From positions 159,644 to 223,643 of the forward strand of contig NZ_JASAOI010000037.1 of the NCBI RefSeq assembly GCF_029953285.1: DNA of 64,000 nucleotides, given 5' to 3'. The DNA comes from Yinghuangia seranimata. Lineage in GTDB: Bacteria > Actinomycetota > Actinomycetes > Streptomycetales > Streptomycetaceae. The position numbers and the translations under genes were made by a program. The notes under the pieces were generated by a model. It was given only the letters and a program-made list of their open reading frames with translations. It was not told the origin of the DNA and searched no databases. Positions 24,614 through 32,033 of the stretch are shown here, in pieces. Within the stretch, counting starts at the first letter, position 1; every line of letters starts with the position of its first letter.

Positions 24614-25003
24614 ATGGACGTCCTGAGCAGCCGCATCCTCCTGCGGCCCACCGACCTGGAGCGCAGCCGCGCGTTCTACCGCGACGTCCTGGGACTGGCG
24701 GTGTACCGCGAGTTCGGGACGGATCCGCACCGCGGCACGGTGTTCTTCCTCGGCGGCGGCTACCTGGAGGTCTCCTCCGGCTCCGACACGGGCCCGACCC
24801 CCGCCACCCAGCTGTGGATCCAGGTCCGCGACCTGGCCGCCGCCCACAAGCACCTCGCCGAACGCGGCGCCGTGATCCTCCGCGAACCGGCCCGCGAGCC
24901 GTGGGGCCTCGACGAGATGTGGATCGCCGACCCCGACGGCCTGCGCATCTGCGTCGTCGAAGTCCCCGAAGACCACCCGATCCGCTACCGCCCGCAAACC
25001 TGA
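24614..25003 (+). CDS. VOC (glyoxalase/bleomycin-resistance fold) family protein
   Basis: The 129-residue protein shows the two beta-alpha-beta-beta-beta modules of the vicinal-oxygen-chelate fold: ILLRPTDLERSRAFYRDVLG at the N-terminus and WGLDEMWIADPDGLRICVVE at the C-terminus. Potential metal ligands are the His in DPHRGTVFF and the final Glu in VVEV, but whether a metal binds is not certain. Families with this fold include glyoxalases, dioxygenases and antibiotic-binding proteins, so a specific role cannot be given. The ATG at 24614 fits the family start. A weak 10-bp hairpin lies between its end and the next, convergent gene. Confidence 0.85.
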   Translation: MDVLSSRILLRPTDLERSRAFYRDVLGLAVYREFGTDPHRGTVFFLGGGYLEVSSGSDTGPTPATQLWIQVRDLAAAHKHLAERGAVILREPAREPWGLDEMWIADPDGLRICVVEVPEDHPIRYRPQT

Positions 25004-25062
25004 CGGCCGCCACCCGGCGCGACCGCGGACCGGACACGCGTCGGCCGGGCGGGCGGGACGCG

Positions 25063-25103
25063 GCGGTGGCGGGGGCCCCACGTCAGGGTCCGGCCGCCAC
25101 CGC
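25063..25103. terminator. hairpin between convergent VOC and phosphotransferase genes
   Basis: GCGGTGGCGG (25063-25072) pairs with CCGCCACCGC (25094-25103) across a 21-base loop. It lies between two facing gene ends, so a shared terminator is likely though the loop is long. Confidence 0.5.
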
Positions 25104-25157
25104 GGCGCGCGGGTCACCCCCGCCGCGGCGACATCCGCCCGGCCGGGGCCGGGCCGG

Positions 25158-26000
25158 TCAGCCCAGCAGGCCCAGCAAACGCCCGGCCTGCCGCTCCGCG
25201 GTGCCGGGCGGGTTCCGCGGGTGGTCCGGGTCGTCGAAGGCCAGCAGGAACAGCCACACGAGCGCGAGGAGCCGCCGGCAGTCGCGCAGCCGGGCCGTCT
25301 CCGCCGCGGTGAGGTCCGCCTGTTCCAGGAACGCCGTGACGTCGAGCGGGTGGTCGACCCAGGCCGACACGTGCTCGGTGATCTCCGCCAGCTCGAACGC
25401 CCGGTCGCTGCGGCCGGACTCCTCGAAGTCGACGACGCGGACCCACGTCCCGTCCCACAGGTAGTTGGCCAGGTTGCCGTCGCCGGGGCCGAACACGGCC
25501 GGCACCGGCGGCTCCCCGCCGTGCTCCAGGCCGGAGCGGGCCAGCCACGCCAGGCCCTGCTCCTTCGCCCGGGACACGGGCCCGTCGTCCGGGCGCGGGG
25601 GCGGGCCGGTGGACCACGCGCGGACCTGCGCGGCGAGTTCGCCGGGCAGGCCGGGTCTGCGGGGGAGCCGGTGGAGGATCCGTGGCGGGACCGCCCGGTG
25701 CAGTGTGCCGACGGCGTCCGCGAACGCCGCCAGCTGCCGGGCGTCCAGGACGCGCCCGCGCAGGGGGTCGCCGGGCAGGCGGGACATGGCGATGGCGGGG
25801 ACGGCGGCGTCGGGGTCCGCCCGCCGGGGTTCGGCGGCGAGGCCGGGGGCGTGCGCGTGGAGCAGGGTCAGCGCGCGCCACTCCCGCACGCACCGCTCCC
25901 GCCCGGGTTCCCGGGCGGTGTCGGTGTAGCGCTTGACCACGATCGCCGGGCCCAGGTCGACCATGTGGGTGCTCCACCGATCGGGCCGCTCGGAACTCAT
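25158..26000 (-). CDS. APH-type phosphotransferase family protein
   Basis: The 280-residue protein has a kinase-like lysine region (AIVVKRYTDTAREPGRERCV), the Brenner-type catalytic loop as VFGPGDGNLANYLWDG, and the metal-binding VRVVDFEESGRSD. In most aminoglycoside/choline-kinase-like enzymes the loop begins HGD; here Pro-Gly-Asp replaces it while Asp and Asn are retained, a known variant of this family. The phosphate acceptor is unknown. The start MSSERPDRWSTHMVDLG was chosen by position; there is no good ribosome-binding site and an upstream in-frame start exists at 26066. A strong terminator sits just upstream, so it has its own promoter. Confidence 0.85.
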   Translation of the reverse strand: MSSERPDRWSTHMVDLGPAIVVKRYTDTAREPGRERCVREWRALTLLHAHAPGLAAEPRRADPDAAVPAIAMSRLPGDPLRGRVLDARQLAAFADAVGTLHRAVPPRILHRLPRRPGLPGELAAQVRAWSTGPPPRPDDGPVSRAKEQGLAWLARSGLEHGGEPPVPAVFGPGDGNLANYLWDGTWVRVVDFEESGRSDRAFELAEITEHVSAWVDHPLDVTAFLEQADLTAAETARLRDCRRLLALVWLFLLAFDDPDHPRNPPGTAERQAGRLLGLLG

Positions 26001-26060
26001 GGGAGGCGATCCTGCCAGGGGCCGGGCGGCGTCGGTGCTCCTGGCGGCTCGGCGCCTCGA

Positions 26061-26112
26061 CGCCACACCCCGGCGGGGCGGGCCTGGGGGGCCGCCCCGC
26101 CGGGGTGTGGCG
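26061..26112 (-). terminator. 21-bp perfect hairpin after the TetR gene
   Basis: Arms at 26061-26081 and 26092-26112 are perfectly complementary over 21 bases with a 10-base loop. The structure follows the stop of the TetR gene (26119, minus strand) by a few bases and insulates the phosphotransferase gene downstream. It is one of the longest stems in the window. Confidence 0.85.
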
Positions 26113-26118
26113 CGGGGG

Positions 26119-26793
26119 TCAGCCCCGTTGGTCCTCGGCTGCTTCCGCGGCGGCGGCGAGGGCGGTGGGGAGGGCGCCCCAGAGGAGTTCGGTGAGGTAG
26201 ACGGTGAGCTCGGGGCGTTCGCAGGGGTTTTCCTCGAGCCACCAGTCGCCGCAGGCCTGGACCATGCCGACGATGGCGTGGGCCCAGGCGCGGGCCAGGA
26301 CGCCGGTGCTGCCGGTGGGGTCGAAGGAGCGGGCGAGTTCCTCGCCGACGCGGCGCTGGTAGGCGGTCACGTGGCCGTGGACGTCGGCGGACTCGGCGCC
26401 GGCGCGGTGCAGGAGGAACCGGTACACCTGCGGGTTGGCCTCGATGTGGGCCAGGTAGGTGTCGATGGTCGCCTGGACGCGGGCGCGCGGGGTGTGGTGG
26501 TGCTCGGGGCTGACCGCGGCGCGGATGACGAGCGCGAGCTCCTCGGTGTGCCGTTCGGCGAGCGCCCGGTACAGGCCGTCCTTGTCGCCGAAGTGCCGGT
26601 ACAGGATCGGCTTGGTGATGCCGGCCTCGGCGGCGATGGTGTTCATCGAGGCGTCGGGGCCGTCCCGCATGACGACGCGGTCTGCCGCGTCGAGGAGCTC
26701 GAGGCGGCGCAGCGCCGAGCGCCCGGTGGCCGGGGGAGCCGCGCCCGCGGCTGTCCCGGACGGTGTCACGGCTGTGGACTCGTTGTGCGTCAT
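26119..26793 (-). CDS. TetR-family repressor, probable regulator of the divergent acyl-CoA dehydrogenase gene
   Basis: The N-terminal helix-turn-helix reads RLELLDAADRVVMRDGPDAS then MNTIAAEAGITKPILYRHFG DKDGLYRAL, the TetR pattern ending in LYRHF. The C-terminal ligand domain includes a helical block with FLLHRAGAESADVHGHV and AWAHAIVGMVQACGDWWLEE, like TetR proteins of fatty-acid or steroid catabolism in actinobacteria. The ATG at 26793 was chosen because GAAGGGG precedes it; the frame also opens at 26862 without one. It is divergent from an acyl-CoA dehydrogenase gene, and two palindromes between the genes are likely its operators. Ligand is probably an acyl-CoA (inference). Confidence 0.9.
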   Translation of the reverse strand: MTHNESTAVTPSGTAAGAAPPATGRSALRRLELLDAADRVVMRDGPDASMNTIAAEAGITKPILYRHFGDKDGLYRALAERHTEELALVIRAAVSPEHHHTPRARVQATIDTYLAHIEANPQVYRFLLHRAGAESADVHGHVTAYQRRVGEELARSFDPTGSTGVLARAWAHAIVGMVQACGDWWLEENPCERPELTVYLTELLWGALPTALAAAAEAAEDQRG

Positions 26794-26911
26794 GCGCCCC
26801 TTCGCCGACCCTTGGATCGTGGCGTCGCGTGGCCGCGGCGCCTGGTGGTTCTCGTTCGTCATCGTGTTCGCGTGCGTGTTCGTTTTTCGTGTTCAGGATG
26901 CGTTCTACACC

Positions 26912-26940
26912 TTGACAGAGGTTACCAGGAGTAACACACT
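26912..26940 (+). promoter_or_regulatory. candidate promoter of the acyl-CoA dehydrogenase gene
   Basis: TTGACA (26912-26917) is a consensus -35 box. CACACT 17 bases later is a weak -10 candidate, with TAACAC slightly nearer as an alternative. The first TetR palindrome lies between the boxes, so binding there would block polymerase. Confidence 0.5.
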
Positions 26941-26963
26941 GCGGGTTACCCATCGGTAACAGC
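26921..26963. promoter_or_regulatory. two tandem palindromes, likely TetR operators
   Basis: Site 1 is GTTACCAGGAGTAAC at 26921-26935 (GTTAC-N5-GTAAC). Site 2 is GTTACCCATCGGTAAC at 26945-26960 (GTTACC-N4-GGTAAC, perfect). They are about 24 bases apart centre to centre, roughly two helical turns, and lie between the divergent TetR and acyl-CoA dehydrogenase genes. Their shared GTTAC arms make a single repressor the natural candidate. Confidence 0.8.
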
Positions 26964-27039
26964 GTGGAGTCCGTCCCGACCCCCACGCCACACCACCGCA
27001 GCGCATCACACCACCAACCACCGCAGGGAGCCAGACCCG

Positions 27040-28257
27040 ATGAGCGCATTCTCCCTCCAGCTCACCGACGACCAGCGCACCGTCCGCGACTGGGTCCACA
27101 CCTTCGCCGCCGACGTCCTGCGCCCGGCCGCGGCGGAATGGGACGAACGCGAGGAAACCCCCTGGCCCATCCTCCAGGAGGCCGCCAAGATCGGCCTGTA
27201 CTCCCTCGACTTCTTCTCCACCCAGGCCTTCGACCCCACCGGCCTCGGCATCCCCCTCACCATGGAAGAACTCTTCTGGGGCGACGCCGGCCTCGGCCTC
27301 TCCATCGTCGGCACCACCCTCGCCGCCGCCGGCGTCGTCGCCAGCGGCACCCCCGAACAGGTCGCCACCTGGGCCCCCCAGATGTTCGGCACCCCCGACG
27401 ACGTCAAGGTCGCCGCCTTCTGCTCCTCCGAACCCGACGCCGGCTCCGACGTCTCCGCCATGCGCACCCGCGCCACCTGGGACGAAGCCACCGGCGAATG
27501 GGTCCTCAACGGCGTCAAGACCTGGGCCACCAACGGCGGCATCGCCCACATCCACATCGTCGTCGCCACCCTCGACCCCACCCTCGGCGCCCGCGGCCAG
27601 GCCAGCTTCGTCGTACCCCCCGGCACCCCCGGCCTCCGCCAGGGCCAGAAGTTCAAGAAACACGGCATCCGCGCCTCCCACACCGCCGAGGTCATCCTCG
27701 ACAACGTCCGCGTCCCCGCCGACTGCATCCTCGGCGGCAAGGACAAGATCGACGAACGCCTCGCCCGCGCCCGCGAAGGCGGCCGCGCCGGACGCAGCAA
27801 CGCCGCCATGGCCACCTTCGAGTCCTCCCGCCCCGCCGTCGGCGCCCAGGCCGTCGGCATCGCCCGCGCCGCCTACGAGTACGCCCTCGACTACGCCAAG
27901 ACCCGCGAGCAGTTCGGCCGCCCCATCATCGACAACCAGGCCGTCGCCTTCACCCTCGCCGACATGCGCACCCGCATCGACGCCGCCCGCCTCCTCGTCT
28001 GGCGCGCCTCCTGGATGGCCACCACCGGACAGTCGTTCGACGCCGCCGAAGGCTCCATGTCCAAGCTCTACGCCGGCGAGACCGCCAAGTGGGTCACCAC
28101 CAACGCCATGCAGATCCTCGGAGGCAACGGCTTCACCCGCGAGTACCCCGTCGAACGCATGCACCGCGACAGCGCCATCTACACGATCTTCGAAGGCACC
28201 AGCGAGATCCAGCGCCTCGTCATCGCCCGCACCATCTCCGGCGTCCCCATCCGCTGA
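27040..28257 (+). CDS. acyl-CoA dehydrogenase
   Basis: The 405-residue flavoprotein covers the full family length. The N-terminal helical domain begins FSLQLTDDQRTVRDWVHTFA. The middle beta domain has AAFCSSEPDAGSDVSAMRTR, a flavin/substrate contact motif. The C-terminal domain has TREQFGRPIIDNQAVAFTLA and MQILGGNGFTREYPVERMHR, followed by IYTIFEGTSEIQRLVIAR, where Glu is at the usual catalytic-base position. It oxidises an acyl-CoA to the enoyl-CoA with FAD and passes electrons to ETF. The chain-length preference cannot be read. A divergent TetR gene and operators upstream suggest induction by its substrate. A strong terminator follows. Confidence 0.96.
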   Translation: MSAFSLQLTDDQRTVRDWVHTFAADVLRPAAAEWDEREETPWPILQEAAKIGLYSLDFFSTQAFDPTGLGIPLTMEELFWGDAGLGLSIVGTTLAAAGVVASGTPEQVATWAPQMFGTPDDVKVAAFCSSEPDAGSDVSAMRTRATWDEATGEWVLNGVKTWATNGGIAHIHIVVATLDPTLGARGQASFVVPPGTPGLRQGQKFKKHGIRASHTAEVILDNVRVPADCILGGKDKIDERLARAREGGRAGRSNAAMATFESSRPAVGAQAVGIARAAYEYALDYAKTREQFGRPIIDNQAVAFTLADMRTRIDAARLLVWRASWMATTGQSFDAAEGSMSKLYAGETAKWVTTNAMQILGGNGFTREYPVERMHRDSAIYTIFEGTSEIQRLVIARTISGVPIR

Positions 28258-28325
28258 CCCGCCGGCCGACCGTCGGACACCCCGTCCGCCGACCCGCCGG
28301 CCCACCCAGCCAGCGCCGCCACACC

Positions 28326-28356
28326 GGGCCCCGGCCGCCACACGCGGCCGGGGCCC
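28326..28356 (+). terminator. terminator after the acyl-CoA dehydrogenase gene
   Basis: GGGCCCCGGCCGC (28326-28338) pairs perfectly with 28344-28356 across a five-base loop CACAC. The 13-bp, all-GC stem lies about 70 bases after the stop. Confidence 0.75.
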
Positions 28357-28442
28357 CCGCGCGATCCCCGTGAGATGCCCGCGCCACGGGCGGAGAGTGG
28401 CAACGACACCCCAGGGGGGACACCCGCCCCGGGAGGTGCGCG

Positions 28443-29135
28443 ATGACCTTCGTCCAACTCATCGACTGCAAGACCGAACACCTCGACGACATGAACCGCC
28501 TGCTGGACAACTGGCTCGACCAGACCCAGGGCCGCCGCACCGCCACGCACGCCATCGTCGGCTCCGACCGCTCCGACAAGGCCCACGTCGTCGAGATCGT
28601 GGAGTTCCCCTCCTACGAGGAGGCGATGCGCAACTCCGCCCTCCCGGAGACCGACCGCATCTTCCGCGAAATGGTCGCCCTGTGCGAGGAACCGCCGACC
28701 TTCACCGACCTCGACATCGTCCGCGACGACCAGCTCAACAAGGCCCTGTGCCGCGAGATGTTCGACTGCGTCACCCGCGGCGACCTCGACGGCATGGAAC
28801 GCCTGTTCGCCGAGGACTACCACGACCACGACCCCATCAACGCCACCGACACCATCGGCGCCAAGGCGATACGCGAAGAGTGCGCAGGCTGGATGGCCGC
28901 GTTCGACTTCGCCTTCACCATCGACCGCCAACTCGCCGACGGCGACGAGGTCGCCACCCGCTGGACGTGGACCGGCACCCACACCGGCGACTTCATGGGC
29001 ATGCCCGCCACCGGCAGGACCGTCACGATGAGCGGCTGCACGACCTTCCGCATCGAGGACGGCAGGATCAAGGAAGGCTGGTGGGACTGGGACGCCCTCG
29101 GCATGATGCGCCAGCTCAGCGCCACGCCCGGCTGA
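28443..29135 (+). CDS. ester cyclase: ABM-like domain fused to SnoaL-like domain
   Basis: The 230-residue product has two parts. Residues 1-97 form a ferredoxin-like half-barrel (MTFVQLIDCKTEHLDDMNRL, then HVVEIVEFPSYEEAMRNSAL). Residues ~100-230 are a SnoaL/NTF2-like domain with RLFAEDYHDHDPINATD, VATRWTWTGTHTGDFMGMPA and FRIEDGRIKEGWWDWDALGM. The annotated class 'ester cyclase' covers polyketide cyclases of the SnoaL group, but many members with this fused front domain are uncharacterised. GGGAGG lies upstream of the ATG. There is no polyketide cluster here, so a biosynthetic role is not supported by context. Confidence 0.85.
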   Translation: MTFVQLIDCKTEHLDDMNRLLDNWLDQTQGRRTATHAIVGSDRSDKAHVVEIVEFPSYEEAMRNSALPETDRIFREMVALCEEPPTFTDLDIVRDDQLNKALCREMFDCVTRGDLDGMERLFAEDYHDHDPINATDTIGAKAIREECAGWMAAFDFAFTIDRQLADGDEVATRWTWTGTHTGDFMGMPATGRTVTMSGCTTFRIEDGRIKEGWWDWDALGMMRQLSATPG

Positions 29136-29148
29136 CCACCAGCGCCCG

Positions 29149-29334
29149 TCAGCGCCCGGGCCGACGCGAATCCGGGTCCGGCAACGGCTCGGGCGCCGGA
29201 TCCGGCGGCAGCGGATCCGGATACGGATTCGGCAACGGAGCAGGCCCCGGCGCGGGACCCGGCGACGGGAACGGATCAGGCGGCCACGGCCCGGGCGGCC
29301 CCGTCGGCTCCGGCGGACTCGGCGGATGCGTCAC
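29149..29334 (-). CDS. 61-residue Pro-rich protein
   Basis: GGAGG stands five bases before a GTG that opens a frame of almost pure Pro-x repeats (MTHPPSPPEPTGPPGPWPPD at the start, with PDPLPPDP repeated later) and ends SRRPGR. About half of all residues are Pro. The protein would be an extended polyproline-type rod without membrane span. Its stop lies 13 bases from the convergent ester cyclase stop. The recombinase gene starts 230 bases away in the other direction of travel. Real coding is plausible because of the ribosome-binding site, but composition alone could mimic a gene in GC-rich DNA. Confidence 0.45.
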   Translation of the reverse strand: MTHPPSPPEPTGPPGPWPPDPFPSPGPAPGPAPLPNPYPDPLPPDPAPEPLPDPDSRRPGR

Positions 29335-29562
29335 GACAACCTCCACACACGCAGGGGACCCACCCCACGCCCGACCCGATACCCGCCAACCCGCCACCCC
29401 ACCCCACCCGCTGCGCCACACGGCACCGCGGGGGAGCGCGGCACAGCCCGGACCCGTGTACAGCCTCGGCGTACGGACGCGCCGCCGCGCCCGTACACGG
29501 GTCCAGCAGCGCACCGGCCGGCGCGCCCGCCAGCAGGCCCACGGGCTCCGGCAGCGCCTACC

Positions 29563-30633
29563 TCACCGCGCCAGCGGCGAACGCCCCAACGCCTCCGCCG
29601 CCGCCACCACCGACGCGTCCAGGTACACCGACGTCGTCGACACGTCCCCGTGCCCCAAGATGTCCGCCACCGTCCCCACGTCCGCCCCCGCCTGACGCAA
29701 CAGCACCGTCGCCGCCGTGTGCCGCAACCCGTGCGGCGTCACCGCCTGCCGCAACCCCGCCGGCATCAACCGCACATGCCGCGCCACCATCCGCTGCACG
29801 TCCCGCGGACACATCCGCCGACCCCGCACCGTCACCACCAGCGCCCGCGCCGCGTCCGCCCGCACCTCCACCGGATCCGACGCCGGGGGAGCGGGCCGCT
29901 CACCCTCCCGGTACGCCGCGAGCGCCGCCACCAGCGCCTCCGACAGCGGCACGTCCCGCGCCTTCCCGCCCTTGCCCCGCCGGATGTGCAGCACCCACCC
30001 GCCGCCGTCGCCCGACAACGGCCGCACGTCGTCCGCATTCGCCGCGCACAGCTCGGACACCCGCGGACCCGTCTCCGTCAGCAGCCGCAGGATCACCTCG
30101 TCCCGCAACGCCAGCCGCTGATCCGCCCGCACCCGGCCCGACACCGCCCCCGGCAGGGCCGGCGGCGACTCCCGCAGCGCGACCGCCTCCTCCACGGACA
30201 GGCCCAGCCGCGCGCCCTTCGCCCGCGTCGGCACCCGCACCGCCGCCACCAGCTCCATCGGGTCCGCGCGCACATACCCCGACTGCCGCGCCCACCGGAA
30301 CAGCCCCCGCACCGACGCCAGCCACCGCGCCCGCGCGTGCAGCCCCCGCCCCGGCACGTCCTCCCCGTCCGCCCCGATCTTCCGCCCCCGCGAAAACCGC
30401 AGGTCCGGCGCGTTCGCGATCCGCACCACCGCCAGCTCCACATCGGACGACTCCACGTCGTCCAACACCACCGACGACCCCACCAGCCGCGCGAACTCCT
30501 CGACATCGCGCACATACGCCGACGCCGTCGACGCCGCCAACGCCCCCATGGCCACCCGTAACGCCAGCACGTCCGCGTACTCGCGCACCGCCGCGCCCAC
30601 CTCGACCCGGCTCAGCTCCCTCGGCGCCGCCAC
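29563..30633 (-). CDS. tyrosine-type recombinase/integrase
   Basis: The 356-residue protein has an N-terminal SAM-like core-binding domain (TASAYVRDVEEFARLVG, then RWLASVRGLFRWARQSGYVR) and a C-terminal catalytic domain. The pentad is visible as Arg191 (TETGPRVSEL), His301 and Arg304 (TPHGLRHTAATVLL), His328 (LGHGDVSTTSVYLD) and the nucleophile Tyr337. This is the XerC/D-like layout. No excisionase, attachment-site repeat or tRNA was found beside it. It could therefore be a chromosomal Xer-type recombinase, or the last trace of a mobile element. The product ends only 15 residues after Tyr337 in a compact tail. Confidence 0.92.
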   Translation of the reverse strand: MAAPRELSRVEVGAAVREYADVLALRVAMGALAASTASAYVRDVEEFARLVGSSVVLDDVESSDVELAVVRIANAPDLRFSRGRKIGADGEDVPGRGLHARARWLASVRGLFRWARQSGYVRADPMELVAAVRVPTRAKGARLGLSVEEAVALRESPPALPGAVSGRVRADQRLALRDEVILRLLTETGPRVSELCAANADDVRPLSGDGGGWVLHIRRGKGGKARDVPLSEALVAALAAYREGERPAPPASDPVEVRADAARALVVTVRGRRMCPRDVQRMVARHVRLMPAGLRQAVTPHGLRHTAATVLLRQAGADVGTVADILGHGDVSTTSVYLDASVVAAAEALGRSPLAR

Positions 30634-30684
30634 ACCCGTCCCTTTCCGTCCAGCCGTACCGCCCGAACCCTCCGGCGGGGGAGC

Positions 30685-31572
30685 TCAGTCCTCCGCGCCC
30701 GGCACCGGCGCCACGAACAACGACTGCGCCACCGACCCGAACAACCCGGCCTCGTCGAACAACCGCGTCCGCGCCACACCGACCCCGGCGTCACCCAGCT
30801 CCATCGCCGAATCCAGGCACAACCACTCCGCCACCGGCGTCCGCAGCAGATGAATGCTCAGATCCAGGTTCGGCCACACGAACCGCCGCGAATCCAACTC
30901 CGCACCGATCCCCGAACCCGTGTCCGCGACCAGCACCACCCGCTCCAACGGCCGCGGTTCCTCACCCGCCACCAACGCCCGCGGGCACCGCACCCACGCC
31001 ACCGCCGGACCCGGGTACCGGAACGACCCCGACACGAACCGCCAGTCCAACGCCCGCCCGTACCCGAACCGCCGCGCCAACGGGCCCTGCGGCTCCGCCG
31101 GAACACCCGCCGGAACCGCCGCCGGCGCCAACGCGCCCGCCGGCAGGCCCGGGACCTTCGCCGCCCGTACCCGCCACAGCTGCGCCGACAGGCACACCCG
31201 CCCGTCGACACTCAGCTCCCCGGCGACCAGCTGCACACTGCGCCCGTCCCGGACCACCCGCACCCCGACCCGCACCTCACCCACCGGCACCGGCCCCAGG
31301 AACTCCACCGTGATCCGCGCCGGGACCAGCTCCGGGCGCGGCGCCAGGCGCTCCATCCGGCCGGCCAGCAACGCCGACGGCGGGCCGCCGTGCTGCTGCT
31401 CCAGGCTCCACGGCCCCTGCGTCAGCTCCGACGCCGAGAACCGCTCACCGCCCAGCGGGACGTAGAACGCCCCGTCCCCGCCGCCCTCGTCGACCGGGAC
31501 CCCCGCGCTCGCACCCGCACCCGTGCCCGCGTCCGGACCCGTGTCCGCGAAGCCACCCGACACCGCCACCAC
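30685..31572 (-). CDS. thioesterase family protein (TesB-like double hotdog)
   Basis: The 295-residue protein begins with a low-complexity Gly/Ala stretch, then shows FSASELTQGPWSLEQQHGGP, the acyl-CoA thioesterase II/HotDog-like entry motif, and continues with ARITVEFLGPVPVGEVRVGV. The second half has RPLERVVLVADTGSGIGAEL and DLSIHLLRTPVAEWLCLDSA, the second hotdog with the catalytic Asp-type neighbourhood of TesB relatives. It would hydrolyse acyl-CoA thioesters in the cytoplasm. Substrate unknown. The stop lies 51 bases before the recombinase start; whether they share a transcript is unclear. The true start may lie downstream of the low-complexity region. Confidence 0.82.
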   Translation of the reverse strand: MVAVSGGFADTGPDAGTGAGASAGVPVDEGGGDGAFYVPLGGERFSASELTQGPWSLEQQHGGPPSALLAGRMERLAPRPELVPARITVEFLGPVPVGEVRVGVRVVRDGRSVQLVAGELSVDGRVCLSAQLWRVRAAKVPGLPAGALAPAAVPAGVPAEPQGPLARRFGYGRALDWRFVSGSFRYPGPAVAWVRCPRALVAGEEPRPLERVVLVADTGSGIGAELDSRRFVWPNLDLSIHLLRTPVAEWLCLDSAMELGDAGVGVARTRLFDEAGLFGSVAQSLFVAPVPGAED

Positions 31573-31747
31573 CCCCGCGCACCCGCGACCAACGCCCCAC
31601 CGGACGACTCACCGAGCGCATCCCATCACAACCGGACCCCACCCGGCCGTGGATCACCCGACCCGCGCGCCCCGACGCCTACCCTGACCAGAAAGCCGCA
31701 AAATCGGTTAATACGCGCAAACAAGACACCAGGCGCAGGAGACCCCC

Positions 31748-31969
31748 ATGACCCCTCAGGTCCCCATCACCTCCAACCCGCTCCCCGGCATCGGCACCCA
31801 GTACATCCTCACCACCCAAGGCGGCCGCGCCCTCAGCATCGTCGCCGCCCGCGACGGACGCCGCAGCCTCGCCATCTTCGAAATCGACGACCCCGACGCC
31901 TGCGGACCCGGCGTACGCCTCACCCCCGCCGAAGCCACCGCCCTCGCCGAACTCCTCACCGCCGACTAG
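31748..31969 (+). CDS. half-size regulatory subunit of CPA2 antiporter (KhtT N-terminal domain only)
   Basis: The 73-residue protein (GGAG upstream of the ATG) reads NPLPGIGTQYILTTQGGRAL, then SIVAARDGRRSLAIFEIDDP and VRLTPAEATALAELL. This matches the N-terminal domain of actinobacterial 'cation:proton antiporter regulatory subunit' proteins of the KhtT type. Those are usually ~160 residues because a C-terminal RCK_C (TrkA-C) domain follows. Here a TAG ends the protein before any RCK_C and nothing like it follows in the 64-base gap before the antiporter gene. The gene is co-directional with the antiporter and presumably in its operon. Confidence 0.8.
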   Translation: MTPQVPITSNPLPGIGTQYILTTQGGRALSIVAARDGRRSLAIFEIDDPDACGPGVRLTPAEATALAELLTAD

Positions 31970-32033
31970 CCCCCAACGCCCCCAACGCCCTCACCGCCCG
32001 ACCCCACGCCGACCCGGAGCCGCGCACCAGCCC

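Noticed and set aside
29563..30633. Integrated mobile element marked by the tyrosine recombinase
   Set aside because: No attachment repeats, tRNA, excisionase or plasmid functions are seen nearby; flanking genes look chromosomal. A Xer-like role is equally possible.
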